A stretch of DNA of 64,000 nt from Paracoccaceae bacterium (GCA_019090795.1 JAHRVG010000029.1:39992-103991); one strand, 5' to 3'; counted from the first letter of the stretch, positions 1 through 9,342 are shown. Numbers and translations: made by a program. The notes: a model not told the origin generated them from the letters alone.

Positions 1-625
1 GCCATGAAAATTTCAATCGACTGGCCTCGCCCAAGGGAGAGAAAAACTCGGCAGAGGATGAAAAAGGATCACCCGGCGTTGGCAGACCTGCTTCTTGTGA
101 TGGCAAGTTCCCTGCAACTGAAATTGCAGTGGTCGGAGAACCGGGAGTTAATCCAGTATCGACGTTTACAGTGGTCAGCTCTGAAAAGTTGTTTGCGTCT
201 ACAGCACCCAAAGTACTGTCTTCACCATAGGCAAAGCCTGCTAGGTAAAACCCGGCAGCATTGCGCAAATCACCGTTGGCATCAGGCAGGAAAGAGCCTG
301 CACGCGTCAACATATAGTTGGCTACATTTGGGTCGTTCGGCGTCTTGGAAACCACAAAGAAACCATCCCCTCTAACTGCCATATCGGTAGAGGAGCCAGT
401 GCCAAATACCTCTGTGCCTCTTGACATGTCCAGAGCCGAAACAGCGCGCACACTATTTGTTACCGAGGTTTTAATATTGCCGGAAGTTGACGTTACCATT
501 TGGGTAAAAGTTCGTCGAAATGCGTTTGTATTGGCGTTCGCGATGTTGTCCGAAATATTGCCGATTGCAGTTGCATTTGCCAACAACCCGCTGACACCTG
601 TTTGCATTGCATTAGTGATGCTCAT
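1..625 (-). CDS. flgE: Flagellar hook protein FlgE (3' end beyond window)
   Basis: The gene starts at the ATG complementary to 623-625 and stays open to the window edge, giving about 208 N-terminal residues. FlgE polymerises outside the cell into the universal-joint hook between rod and filament. Residues 25-38 carry the SDNIANANTNAFRR signature of axial rod/hook proteins, and the following sequence (GFFVVSKTPNDPN region, then the domain around residues 110-208) fits FlgE rather than a short rod protein. It lies 102 bp downstream of the TPR-like gene on the same strand and beside flgF-flgH. Truncated only by the window boundary. FlgE versus another FlgE/F/G family member is the only ambiguity. 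Confidence 0.85.
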   Translation of the reverse strand, partial: MSITNAMQTGVSGLLANATAIGNISDNIANANTNAFRRTFTQMVTSTSGNIKTSVTNSVRAVSALDMSRGTEVFGTGSSTDMAVRGDGFFVVSKTPNDPNVANYMLTRAGSFLPDANGDLRNAAGFYLAGFAYGEDSTLGAVDANNFSELTTVNVDTGLTPGSPTTAISVAGNLPSQEAGLPTPGDPFSSSAEFFSPLGEASRLKFSW

Positions 626-727
626 AACTTGACTCCCTCAATTAGGATTTTGACTTCGGGTATTAAATGGGATCGTGATGTTTAGAATTTGTTAAAATTT
701 TATATTCTTGCAAAAAATGCCCAGATT

Positions 728-2644
728 TTATTGCGAGGATGTGTTGATGACATTCATTACATCCAGTACGCGGGTCGCGTTCGATAGGTCGTTTGAAATG
801 GCATTTTTCCGCAAAATACCATCAATTTCGGTTTCTTCAAACAAACCTGCCGCGATTTCGTGCCATTGCGGAACATCAGTTAAATCGGGGAATATTTTCA
901 CCAGCTTTGACGCCAAATCAGCGTCTTTTTCTCGATATGCAGCCAACAACATGTTCAAGGCTTCTGTAAACCCAAATTGATCGCCTTCTTGTTCCCACAA
1001 TAAATTGTAGGTCTCAATTGCGTTTTTCCAATCTGCCACCGAGAAATACGCTTTGGCCTTAATCCGTAAATAGTCGCTGGAAGGTTTAGTTGCCTTACTG
1101 GTCAGGATTGATTGGGAGTCCCCCGTGAGGTTGAATAGCCTGGCTTTCTGGAACGTAAACTCATCTTCGATTTTCGGGTCAGTGCTTTGGGCCCCAAAGG
1201 TCAAAATAGGTATGGCCTCGTCGTATTGTCCACCCCGCAAAAGTGCTTTTACCTGCTTTAGTTTCAACTGGTCCAGATGTTCCAACGTAACTTCAAACAA
1301 GCCGAGATCCTGGGCAACGGACAGATAGTTAAAAGTAGTATCATATTCACGCGCTGCCGCGTTAGAGGCACCAATGGCAAGCAGGCGATCTGCAAATTTT
1401 TCTGAATAATCCCCGAAACCTTCCTGAAACCGGTAATCGAGTGCGATGCGTTTGTGCCCCAGCATGAACTTCGACACCTCCAATTTGCCCGAGGCGCCCT
1501 TCTCATAATAGCCTTGTAGCAAAAAGTGCGCCTTTTTCTTGGCAGCCAAGGTTGAGGGTTCATCCAGTTTTATGTAAATTAATTCTCCAAGGACTTCCAA
1601 TGCTGCGGCTACATCGTCTTGGGCCAGCTCAGCCTCTACCAACCGGTTGAGGGTTCTTTGGGCCAGTGCATCCCCACGCCATGCGAAACGGCTTTGCGCC
1701 AGCAGTTCACGCACATCTTCTGGTGCCAGTGTTTTGGTTTTTACACCTAATTCAATCAGGGACATACGTGCAAGCTGTGCCCACTGATCGTTCCCTTCGC
1801 TTGCCTTTACATAGTTATCAAAAGCAACAAGAAAATCCTCTCCCAATTCCGCAGTCTGACCCAAAAGATATTGATATGCGCTGCTATCCTTTAAGTTCCG
1901 GTTTTCTGTGAAGAGCAAAGCGAACCCTTTGGCGGCCTCCCAATTTTTCAACTTGATCGCCGCTTCGAGCAGTTTTGGAAGCGCCAATTCTTCTATCAGG
2001 CCATTTAGGGCTGCAAGATCTTTTGCGGCATTCACTAAATAGGGCTCAGCGGAATCAACGTTTCCGGTGCGTATAAAGTAAAGTGACCGCAACAAGGCGT
2101 GATTGGGCCAAGCTTCCGGCTCTTCCAAAGCTTTAACCTCTCCTTCGGAGAGCGCCATACCCCACGGGTTCAAAACGTTTGCGGCAATGGAAATCCCCAC
2201 CTTGCGTGCCTTCTGCTCTGGCGTGAGTATGGCGGCATCAAGGGCAGACAGGATAGAACGGCTTTCGACTGTCATTGCATTGGACAGATAGAACTCGGCC
2301 AGATTAAGGAGTGCACTGGAATTTTCGTTCGACAACGACAATCCCGTTTTGTTGTCATCTATCGCTTGAATCAGCCGCCGCCGTGTTTCCAAAAACCCTT
2401 CTGTGCCAATCATTGAAAAATTGATCATGGGCGGCAAAATTATTTCCTGTGGCTGTTCTGGCACATCAGCAAGCAAAGGCGCTACCGGTATTGTGTGTGC
2501 TTCCGCCGCTTCGCGAGTGTGCTCGGAACCAGCAGAAATTTCTGCGTTTCCTTTTATTGAGGGCACAGGCTCGGCCATCACGACCGAAGAGGCCAGCAAA
2601 GCGCAACCAAAGATTACTGGAAATATGAACCGTCTGGTTGGCAA
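728..2644 (-). CDS. Periplasmic TPR-like protein of the flagellar cluster
   Basis: 638-residue protein of unknown function. Residues 1-24 form a signal peptide (basic MPTRR, hydrophobic stretch, cleavage after VVMA), so it is probably periplasmic. The rest is rich in Ala/Leu helices with degenerate tetratricopeptide-like pairs (for example NLAEFYLSNAMTVESRSIL and ALLRGGQYDEAIPILTFGA), suggesting a helical repeat scaffold without an enzymatic motif. It is transcribed divergently from flgF across a 117-bp AT-rich gap and precedes flgE on the same strand, so a role in flagellar assembly or stator function is inferred from position only. Large TPR proteins of this kind are known from rhodobacterial flagellar loci, to my recollection without an assigned function. 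Confidence 0.7.
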   Translation of the reverse strand: MPTRRFIFPVIFGCALLASSVVMAEPVPSIKGNAEISAGSEHTREAAEAHTIPVAPLLADVPEQPQEIILPPMINFSMIGTEGFLETRRRLIQAIDDNKTGLSLSNENSSALLNLAEFYLSNAMTVESRSILSALDAAILTPEQKARKVGISIAANVLNPWGMALSEGEVKALEEPEAWPNHALLRSLYFIRTGNVDSAEPYLVNAAKDLAALNGLIEELALPKLLEAAIKLKNWEAAKGFALLFTENRNLKDSSAYQYLLGQTAELGEDFLVAFDNYVKASEGNDQWAQLARMSLIELGVKTKTLAPEDVRELLAQSRFAWRGDALAQRTLNRLVEAELAQDDVAAALEVLGELIYIKLDEPSTLAAKKKAHFLLQGYYEKGASGKLEVSKFMLGHKRIALDYRFQEGFGDYSEKFADRLLAIGASNAAAREYDTTFNYLSVAQDLGLFEVTLEHLDQLKLKQVKALLRGGQYDEAIPILTFGAQSTDPKIEDEFTFQKARLFNLTGDSQSILTSKATKPSSDYLRIKAKAYFSVADWKNAIETYNLLWEQEGDQFGFTEALNMLLAAYREKDADLASKLVKIFPDLTDVPQWHEIAAGLFEETEIDGILRKNAISNDLSNATRVLDVMNVINTSSQ

Positions 2645-2761
2645 ATTGACCTCTATTTTTGATAGTTAGTATTTATACTTGATTTATATTAAAAATAAAG
2701 CCAGAATGTACAAGAATAAAATAATATAACCATGATTAATCTTACATGGTAGAGGAGTATC

Positions 2762-3499
2762 ATGGAGAGTTCCACACCAGTAACCCTATCCCTTACTTCC
2801 GTGTTGAAGCGCAATCTGGATCTGACCGCGAATAATATTGCCAACGCAAATACGGCAGGTTTCAAGGGCGAGCGCATGTCTTTTGATTCCTATGTGGTCA
2901 AATCGGGCGGAAGCGAGACCTCATTTGTTATAGACCAAGGCTCCTTTCTTGATAGCAGGCAAGGCTCAGTGGAATACACGGGCAACGCGCTTGATCTAGC
3001 CCTGCAAGGGGTCGGCTGGTTTTCCTACAGAACACCCGAAGGGGAAATTTCCTATGGCCGCAACGGGCAGTTTCATGTGGATTCCGTGGGAAACCTTGTC
3101 ACTTTAAATGGGGATAAAGTATTGGATGACGGCGGTGGCGAAATTGCTTTCCCACCCGATACGGCCAGTTCTGCCATCATATCTGCCGACGGTTCAATTT
3201 CCGCGCCGGACGTTGGAACAATAGCCAAAATCGGAGTGTTTACCCTGCCAGATTTGCAATCCTATGAACGCATTGGCGCTGGTCGCTTTGTGCCCCCTGC
3301 TGGACAAGCGTCACAGGCCTACATCGACGACTCCACACGGGTCATGCAGGGCGCGCTAGAGGGCAGCAACGTACAGCCCATACTTGAAATGTCACGGCTC
3401 ATCGACATTCAACGGGCCTATGAAAGATCCACCAAACTCATGGATGGCGCAGACGAACTGCGCCGCAAGGCTTTGCAACAAATTGGTCGCCCAGCGTAA
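2762..3499 (+). CDS. flgF: Flagellar basal-body rod protein FlgF
   Basis: 245-residue proximal rod component. The N-terminal rod motif ANNIANANTAGFK lies at residues 23-35, and the C-terminal coiled segment (GALEGSNVQPILEMSRLIDIQRAYERSTKLMD) is the conserved flagellar rod C-terminal motif. The length matches FlgF (about 240 residues), and it directly precedes flgG, the usual order. The start ATG has a good GAGGAG ribosome site 5-10 bases upstream. First gene of the plus-strand run flgF-flgG-flgA-flgH-fliL. Confidence 0.92.
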   Translation: MESSTPVTLSLTSVLKRNLDLTANNIANANTAGFKGERMSFDSYVVKSGGSETSFVIDQGSFLDSRQGSVEYTGNALDLALQGVGWFSYRTPEGEISYGRNGQFHVDSVGNLVTLNGDKVLDDGGGEIAFPPDTASSAIISADGSISAPDVGTIAKIGVFTLPDLQSYERIGAGRFVPPAGQASQAYIDDSTRVMQGALEGSNVQPILEMSRLIDIQRAYERSTKLMDGADELRRKALQQIGRPA

Positions 3500-3529
3500 T
3501 TATCACCGTCAACAAGGACACAAAGTAAA

Positions 3530-4315
3530 ATGAAAGCCCTCGGAATTGCCGCAACCGGAATGCTCGCCCAACAAACAAATGTGGATGTGATTTCCAATAA
3601 TATCGCAAACGCAAACACGACTGGCTTCAAAAGCAGCCGGGCAGCCTTTCAAGACTTGATTTACGAGACCATCAAGCGCGAAGGGGCCATTACTTCTGAT
3701 CAAGGCTCGACCCGCCCGACAGGTGTCGATATTGGGCTGGGTGTTCAAACCGCAGGAACCATTCGGCTGAATACGCAAGGCGGATTGCTGGCTACAGAAA
3801 ACCAGTTGGATATGGCGATCGACGGTCAGGGATATTTCACCATTAACCTGCCAAACGGAGGCCTTGCCTATACACGGGATGGCGCGTTTCAGCTTTCTGC
3901 AGAGGGCGTTCTTGTGAATCTTCAGGGTTATGAAATGGCTCCGGGTATTACCATTCCCGAGAACACTGTTAAAATTGAAGTCAGTGATCAGGGCCTTTTG
4001 ATGGCCTTTGTCGAAGACGACCCAACGCCCGTGGAGCTAGGTCAGGTTACCTTAAGCACATTTACCAACAGTGCGGGCCTAAAGGCTTTGGGGGACAATC
4101 TGCTGCAGGCTACATCGGCTTCTGGTGATCCGATTCAGGCCAACCCTGGCGATCCGGGTGTCGGGATCATCCGGCAAGGGTTCCTGGAAACCTCCAATGT
4201 AAACATCATTCAGCAGATTACCGCCTTGATTGCCGCGCAACGGGCTTATGAAATGAACTCGAAAACAATAGAAACTGCCGATCAGATGTTGTCGGCTGCG
4301 AACCAGATCCGGTAA
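3530..4315 (+). CDS. flgG: Flagellar distal rod protein FlgG
   Basis: 261 residues, the exact size expected for FlgG, which builds the distal rod that crosses the peptidoglycan and outer membrane. The N-terminus MKALGIAATGMLAQQ followed by SNNIANANTTGFK (residues 22-34) and the C-terminal NVNIIQQITALIAAQRAYEMNSK motif are diagnostic. An internal stretch QLDMAIDGQGYFTI is also typical. The gene follows flgF by 30 bases and ends 1 base before flgA, so translation is probably coupled. Confidence 0.96.
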   Translation: MKALGIAATGMLAQQTNVDVISNNIANANTTGFKSSRAAFQDLIYETIKREGAITSDQGSTRPTGVDIGLGVQTAGTIRLNTQGGLLATENQLDMAIDGQGYFTINLPNGGLAYTRDGAFQLSAEGVLVNLQGYEMAPGITIPENTVKIEVSDQGLLMAFVEDDPTPVELGQVTLSTFTNSAGLKALGDNLLQATSASGDPIQANPGDPGVGIIRQGFLETSNVNIIQQITALIAAQRAYEMNSKTIETADQMLSAANQIR

Positions 4316-4316
4316 A

Positions 4317-4979
4317 ATGAAAAACTTCCTCTTCTTTTTGTGTTTGGCGCAATTTGTATTCCTCTCCTCAGCTGGGGCGGAATCGCTTGAGGTTCTGATT
4401 CAGGAAGAGGCCGCCGAAACCTATGGCAGCGACATGCCCAATAACGGAACCTTTAAGATTTTGTTGCAATCGGGCGGCTTGAAAGAAGCCGTCGCCATTT
4501 CTGCTTTTTGGATGGATCGAAATTCAAGCCAGTTTGTGGCCAACGCGGCAACCGAGGAGGGCAGGTTAAAGCGCGTAAAGGGTTTGGCGATCCTGTCTAT
4601 AGAAGTTCCGGTTCCAGTGCGCCGCTTGCTTCCGGATGAAATAATCTCAGCTCAGGATATAACCACACAAAGCCTGCCTTACTCACGGGTCGGCAGCTAT
4701 GCGGTGGTTGACATCAATGCAGCGCTTGGCAAGCAGGTACAGCGTCTGCTTCCAAAAGGCAGGCCTATCATGACGCAGTCGATCACTGACCCGCTGGTTA
4801 TAGACCGGGGCGATAACGTGGAAATCCGCTATACAGATGGCCCGATAACGTTGACAGCACGGGGGCGGGCGCTCGCGGATGCCTCCCGTGGGCAAGAAAT
4901 CAAAATCGTAAACCTTGTTGGAAACACAATTCTCGTCGGTATTGCTTCGGCAGACGGGCTTGTGGAGATCATTAAATGA
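4317..4979 (+). CDS. flgA: Flagellar P-ring assembly chaperone FlgA
   Basis: 220-residue periplasmic protein with a signal peptide (residues 1-21, cleavage near SSAGA-E). The C-terminal half carries the SAF/ChapFlgA fold: RRLLPDEIISAQDITTQSLP, LGKQVQRLLPKGRPIMTQSI and the final VKIVNLVGNTILVGIASADGLVEI-like strand pattern. FlgA helps FlgI monomers assemble into the P ring around the rod. It overlaps flgH by 4 bases (ATGA), as expected for a co-translated pair. Confidence 0.93.
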   Translation: MKNFLFFLCLAQFVFLSSAGAESLEVLIQEEAAETYGSDMPNNGTFKILLQSGGLKEAVAISAFWMDRNSSQFVANAATEEGRLKRVKGLAILSIEVPVPVRRLLPDEIISAQDITTQSLPYSRVGSYAVVDINAALGKQVQRLLPKGRPIMTQSITDPLVIDRGDNVEIRYTDGPITLTARGRALADASRGQEIKIVNLVGNTILVGIASADGLVEIIK

Positions 4980-5731
4980 CGAAATATCAAAAAACCCCCC
5001 TTTTGGCGACCCTTGTTGCATTTTCCATTGCAGGATGCGGTACCCAATCTTTCAAGGACCGTGATCCAAAGATTTCGGACATAAACCTGAACGACGAAGG
5101 GATCCATGTTCAGGTTCCTATGCCAGACCCCACGGCCAAGCGTGTTTTTTATCGAGCAGAAGCGGCATCATTGTGGAACCCGGGTACCAAGGGCTTTTTT
5201 GCCGATCAGCGCGCCACCACGGTGGGCGATCTTTTAACCGTCAATATTGAAATCAACGACGAAGCCAGTTTTAGCAACGCATCCAACACCAGCCGTAAAG
5301 GTTCCAGCACTATCGAGAAGCCGGTTCTGTTCGGTTACGAGAAGAAAATTGACAGGGTTTTGCTGGGTCTTTCAGAATCGGACGTGCCCACGGGTGATTT
5401 GGCACAGCTTGCATCCAACACATCGGCAAGCGGGGATGGCAGGATAAAACGCGACGAGAGCATCAAGCTTAAAATTGCGGCTTTGGTCATTCAGGAACTT
5501 CCAAATGGCAGTTTGGTGATTGCTGGTCGTCAGGAAGTTAAGGTCAATCATGAATTGCGTGAACTGAGGATAGCAGGAATTATCCGCCCTCAGGATATTG
5601 GGACAGATAATACCATCCCTTATGATAAGATAGCTGAGGCACGTATTGTGTATGGTGGCCGCGGGCAACTTTCACGCACGCAAAGAACCAATTATGGTGG
5701 TACAATCGCTGACATTATCTTGCCATACTGA
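4976..5731 (+). CDS. flgH: Flagellar L-ring lipoprotein FlgH
   Basis: 251-residue outer-membrane L-ring subunit. The signal peptide ends in a lipobox with Cys21 (FSIAGC), so it is lipidated. Conserved FlgH segments are visible: WNPGTKGFFADQRATTVGDLLTV (about residues 62-84), LKIAALVIQELPNGSLVIAGRQEVKVN and the C-terminal RIVYGGRGQLSRTQ. The overlap with flgA and the neighbouring flgF/flgG confirm the assignment. No flgI is present in the window. Confidence 0.95.
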   Translation: MTKYQKTPLLATLVAFSIAGCGTQSFKDRDPKISDINLNDEGIHVQVPMPDPTAKRVFYRAEAASLWNPGTKGFFADQRATTVGDLLTVNIEINDEASFSNASNTSRKGSSTIEKPVLFGYEKKIDRVLLGLSESDVPTGDLAQLASNTSASGDGRIKRDESIKLKIAALVIQELPNGSLVIAGRQEVKVNHELRELRIAGIIRPQDIGTDNTIPYDKIAEARIVYGGRGQLSRTQRTNYGGTIADIILPY

Positions 5732-5804
5732 ACATCAAGTTACCTTAGTTGAGAACAACAATACCTTAATTACGAATAATTTCCGCCATATTGGTTGGCC
5801 ATAA

Positions 5805-5826
5805 CCATTACAAACAAATGTAATGG
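5805..5826 (+). promoter_or_regulatory. Perfect inverted repeat just upstream of fliL
   Basis: CCATTACA and TGTAATGG form a perfect 8-bp inverted repeat around AACAAA, ending 9 bases before the fliL ATG. The weak purine-rich stretch GGTGTGGTGAA follows it directly. It could be an operator or an RNA hairpin limiting ribosome access; the sequence does not distinguish these. The 104-bp flgH-fliL gap (5732-5835) holds nothing else recognisable. Confidence 0.45.
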
Positions 5827-5835
5827 TGTGGTGAA

Positions 5836-6357
5836 ATGAAAAAAGTAATAAGTATTCTTGTTGTACTGCAAGTAGTCTTCCTGATCTTGGGATATGGCGT
5901 GGGAACTTTCTTGGGAACCGCGGACCATGCTGAAAAGATCAGTTCGTCAAACAATGAAGATTCCCATGGATCAGCGACTGTCTCCGATAACCATTCCGGA
6001 GACAGTGCGGATCATAACGGAGAGGCTGACAAAAAACCAATTGTTGTCAAACTCGGTCAAATGCTCATCCCCGTCTACAAGCCCCGTAGCGTTAGTTATG
6101 TAGTGATAAACTTGGGCATATCTGTAGATAATTTGGATACAGCAGAGCACTATAACATTGGTGAGAACGGCGTAAGGTTGAGAGATGCCATCTTTGCTTC
6201 GCTCAAGAAAACCGCCGACGGTCGGGCAATGCGCGGAGCAGTTATAGATACTGAGAATATATCGAAATCCATTACCGAAGGTGTTCAACAGAAGTTTGCC
6301 GGAATTAATGACGTGCTTTTCCTCGACTTCTACAAAAAAGACATCGCGCGCAGCTAA
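5836..6357 (+). CDS. fliL: Flagellar basal-body-associated protein FliL
   Basis: 173-residue inner-membrane protein that surrounds the stator near the motor. One N-terminal membrane segment (about residues 5-27) is followed by a polar, low-complexity linker rich in Ser, Asp, His and Glu (about 35-70) and then the periplasmic FliL domain, ending in the typical INDVLFLDFYKKDI strand. Length and architecture match the family. It closes the plus-strand flagellar run and is followed by a strong hairpin terminator. Sequence similarity is modest in this family, so context carries part of the call. Confidence 0.78.
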   Translation: MKKVISILVVLQVVFLILGYGVGTFLGTADHAEKISSSNNEDSHGSATVSDNHSGDSADHNGEADKKPIVVKLGQMLIPVYKPRSVSYVVINLGISVDNLDTAEHYNIGENGVRLRDAIFASLKKTADGRAMRGAVIDTENISKSITEGVQQKFAGINDVLFLDFYKKDIARS

Positions 6358-6388
6358 GGCTCGCCATTTCACCCTGCACCAAAACTAG

Positions 6389-6423
6389 CGGAATTCACCC
6401 CGAAAAGGGTGCGTTCCGTTTTT
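6389..6423 (+). terminator. Rho-independent terminator after fliL
   Basis: Arms CGGAATTCACCC (6389-6400) and GGGTGCGTTCCG (6407-6418) pair with only a central two-base mismatch around a CGAAAA loop, followed by five T. It lies 32 bases after the fliL stop and ends the flagellar transcript. Confidence 0.8.
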
Positions 6424-6744
6424 GAGTTAGCGGCTGTTATCATGCTACAGGAATGTGGATGCGTGGTGCGGTCAGTGGGCATCGCGACAATTCGTGTTGG
6501 GTTGGCCACCACGCATATAGCTGCAGATTGCGGAATCAATTCTAGTGGACAAGGGGTATGGTAAGACACTGCTGCATGAGTGATTGAGCCACTCATTTTG
6601 GTTGGATAGCAGGCGTTGTGAAGATCACGTTTTAGGGTGTAAATACCAACGCTCTGTAATAGCAGCCATTGCTTTTGCAGATGTAGTCCATTTCGAATTA
6701 TGCCTGATATGGCACAAATGATGAAACCACGTAGAGGTAGATCA
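6424..6744. other. Intergenic stretch without a recognised gene
   Basis: About 320 bases between the fliL terminator and the hairpin after dctP. The only open frames are short and lack family features or a convincing ribosome site. No tRNA or repeat was recognised. It separates two convergent transcription units. Confidence 0.6.
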
Positions 6745-6770
6745 CCGCGCCCAAATTTCTTTGGGCGCGG
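6745..6770 (-). terminator. Hairpin at the end of the TRAP/acyl-CoA operon
   Basis: Perfect 11-bp arms CCGCGCCCAAA and TTTGGGCGCGG around a TTTC loop, 16 bases past the dctP stop. No T tract follows on the minus strand, so it may be a transcript-stabilising 3' hairpin or a poor intrinsic terminator. Confidence 0.7.
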
Positions 6771-6786
6771 GTTATCGCGTAAACGC

Positions 6787-7917
6787 TTAGTTAGGGTATT
6801 TTGTGAAATCTATTTTGGAATAGATTTCTTTCTCCAGCAAGGCTGCATAGGCCTTGGTATCTCCATTGATCGGAGCGACCAAAGCGGCCCATTTTTCGAT
6901 CAGTGCCGAATATGTATCCAACAAAGGAGCTGGATCAGCGATACCATGCTTTTCCTTGGCGATCATGACGATATCTGCCAAATCCGCTTTGCGGAAAGTT
7001 GTGATATTGGCAAGCAGTTCTGCGGAAGGTTCGTGGATGTTAAGGCCAAGTCCTGCTGCCTCTTTCAAAACGGCCTCATCAACATCGCCATAGCCCTGTT
7101 CTGTCATGGCTGAGGCAAGGGGAATGTTGACCATGAACTGCGTTTTCTGCTCGGCGGACAAGCCTTCCCAGAAGCTTTTGCCAACAATAAAGTTACCAGC
7201 AGAGTGATAGGTGCCAAGTGGTAACGTTGTCAGATGCTTTGCCACATCAATCAAGCTGTGACTTTTGAGAGCACCAATCGGCTGAACTGCGGCATCTACA
7301 ACACCGTGGCCCAATGCGTCATGCATTTCGCTGGAAGGCACGCCAACTGGCGTTGCGCCGACAGTTACTGCCCAGCGATCCCAGGCGCTGCCGCCGGTGC
7401 GTAGCTTGACGCCCTTCATATCTTCGATAGTGACAATCGGTTCTTTACTGATCAGCACATAGGGTGCTGTGCTGAGGCCGCCCAGCATGACAATACCGTT
7501 TCTAGAGAATTCGTCCCGGCATGGCGCACAGTTGAGCATGATGAATTCTGATGTTGCTCCCGTCATCACATACTGGTTGTCGCCTAGCAGTGCCATATCG
7601 GCAACCATTTGTGCATAGGGCATTTCTGCCTTGAAATAGGTCAATGCCAAGATGCCCATTTGGGCAACACCGTCGCGCAAGCCCGACAAAGTTGGTTTCG
7701 CACCCAGCAGCGCACCGCCATTAAACACCTTGAAATCAAACGCGTCAGGAAACTGCGCTTCGGTCAGATCAGCATATTGCTGATGCCCTTTTGACGTTGG
7801 GTGCTTGGGTGAAGTCCAACTGCTGATTGTCACGCGTTGTTCGGCCATAGCTGCACCAGCGGCAGCAATGAAAGCCGTTGCGGTCGCAGCGGCGACCAGT
7901 TTGCTTAGTGTTTTCAT
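6787..7917 (-). CDS. dctP: TRAP transporter solute-binding protein, DctP family
   Basis: 376-residue periplasmic binding protein that delivers an organic acid to a TRAP membrane complex. The start ATG at 7917 is chosen because AGAGGA lies just upstream and it opens a clean signal peptide (residues 1-25, ending AAMA-EQ); a longer frame to 7965 has no signal character. DctP features include LSGLRDGVAQMGIL, the substrate-strand segment GVKLRTGGSAWDRWAVTVGATPVGVPSSEMHDALGHGVVDA (with the conserved Arg that binds the carboxylate) and a helical C-terminus. Last gene of the minus-strand operon. The substrate is unknown. Confidence 0.9.
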   Translation of the reverse strand: MKTLSKLVAAATATAFIAAAGAAMAEQRVTISSWTSPKHPTSKGHQQYADLTEAQFPDAFDFKVFNGGALLGAKPTLSGLRDGVAQMGILALTYFKAEMPYAQMVADMALLGDNQYVMTGATSEFIMLNCAPCRDEFSRNGIVMLGGLSTAPYVLISKEPIVTIEDMKGVKLRTGGSAWDRWAVTVGATPVGVPSSEMHDALGHGVVDAAVQPIGALKSHSLIDVAKHLTTLPLGTYHSAGNFIVGKSFWEGLSAEQKTQFMVNIPLASAMTEQGYGDVDEAVLKEAAGLGLNIHEPSAELLANITTFRKADLADIVMIAKEKHGIADPAPLLDTYSALIEKWAALVAPINGDTKAYAALLEKEIYSKIDFTKYPN

Positions 7918-8029
7918 TTTCGTCCTCTTTCTGTTCTTCTTTGAATGGTTTGCCCCCTGTTTCAATTACTCGGCTTCAAGGGATCATTACGCCAATCTCT
8001 CGGCGCCTTTATTTACGTTTCGGGCAACG

Positions 8030-9337
8030 TTAGCCGCCCAAACCGGGTAAATATAATACGACCTGCGGGAATGCGATCATGATTGCCAGTACGACCACGT
8101 CCGATAACAGGAACCAAAGCACACCTTTGAATATCGCGCTGATCGGTACGGAGTTGCCGACAATGCCTTTGATAACAAACACATTCAGCCCTACGGGCGG
8201 CGTTATTAACCCCATTTCCACCAATTTGGTCGCCAGCAGGCCAAACCAGATCAGGCTTATGTGCTGGGCTTCAAAAATTGGTAGCAGGATCGGCAAGGTC
8301 AACAACATGATGCCCAGTGGATCAAGGATCATTCCCAGTAACAGGAAAATTATCGCCGTACCCAATACAAGAATCAGATAACTGGCCCCCATTTCGATTA
8401 CAGCAGAGGACATAGCGGAGGGTACGCCGCTGATTGCCAGAAACCGGGTAAACAGATTGGCCCCTACAGCGATAATGAAAATCGCCGCAGTTGTCTTGGC
8501 AGTGTCAATAAGCGCAACCTTGGTTACTTTCCAATTCAGCGTTTTGCGGGCAGCCGCGACGACAAATGACATCGCTGCGCCAACGGCCCCTGCCTCGGTC
8601 GGGGTGAAAACACCCGTGAAAAGCCCGCCAAATACACCGGCAACCAAAGCAAGTACTGGCCAGGTTTCACCCAGAGCCTCGATGCGTTCACGCGTTGTTA
8701 TGGTTTCGTCGATGGTTGGTGCAAGCGATGGGTTCAGGGTGCAGCGGATCACAATCACCACTGTATATCCCACCATAGTCAGCAGGCCGGGTACAATGGC
8801 CGCCAAAAACAGCTTGCTGATCGCCACCTCTGCAAAGATGCCATAGATGATCAGAATGATACTGGGCGGGATCAGCGACCCCATCGTGCCAGCCGCCGCA
8901 ACGACCGAAGCGCTTAGGCCCGGATCATATTTGCGCTGCAACATTTCTGGCACCGCAATACGGCCCATTGCGGCCGCCGTTGCAAGGCTGGAACCGGAAG
9001 CCGCAGAAAACAAAGCTGCGCCGCCAATACTGGCCACTGCCAACCCGCCGGGCATCCATGACAACCAGACACGGGCTGCGCGAAAGATACCTTTGGTCAG
9101 CTCGGTCTGATAGCAAATATAGCCCATTAGCAGGAACATTGGAATCGAACTAAGCGTCCAATGCGCCGCAAAATCATACGGGATTGCCGTCAGCAAGCCC
9201 CAGGCAGGTATGCTGCCCAGCATATACCAGAACCCCCCGAAGGAAACCAACCCGAGGGCGACGGCGATTGGTACCCGAATAAGGACAAGGACGATAACAA
9301 GGATGATACCGGATATGCCGGTTGCAAAAAAGGACAT
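8030..9337 (-). CDS. dctM: TRAP transporter large permease, DctM family
   Basis: 435-residue membrane protein with about 11-12 hydrophobic helices, the sodium-coupled transport subunit of a TRAP importer. Family motifs include IPMFLLMGYI near residue 65, the Gly/Ser/Ala-rich GGAALFSAASGSSLATAAAMG and AAGTMGSLIPPSIILIIYG, and near the C-terminus LVEMGLITPPVGLNVFVIKG, which is highly characteristic of DctM. It starts 5 bases after dctQ ends, so the two are co-translated. Length is normal. Confidence 0.94.
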   Translation of the reverse strand: MSFFATGISGIILVIVLVLIRVPIAVALGLVSFGGFWYMLGSIPAWGLLTAIPYDFAAHWTLSSIPMFLLMGYICYQTELTKGIFRAARVWLSWMPGGLAVASIGGAALFSAASGSSLATAAAMGRIAVPEMLQRKYDPGLSASVVAAAGTMGSLIPPSIILIIYGIFAEVAISKLFLAAIVPGLLTMVGYTVVIVIRCTLNPSLAPTIDETITTRERIEALGETWPVLALVAGVFGGLFTGVFTPTEAGAVGAAMSFVVAAARKTLNWKVTKVALIDTAKTTAAIFIIAVGANLFTRFLAISGVPSAMSSAVIEMGASYLILVLGTAIIFLLLGMILDPLGIMLLTLPILLPIFEAQHISLIWFGLLATKLVEMGLITPPVGLNVFVIKGIVGNSVPISAIFKGVLWFLLSDVVVLAIMIAFPQVVLYLPGLGG

Positions 9338-9342
9338 CTGTA

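Noticed and set aside
6369..6596. Small 75-residue minus-strand open frame in the fliL-dctP gap
   Set aside because: Starts beyond a hairpin terminator, lacks a ribosome site and has unusual composition; judged noncoding.
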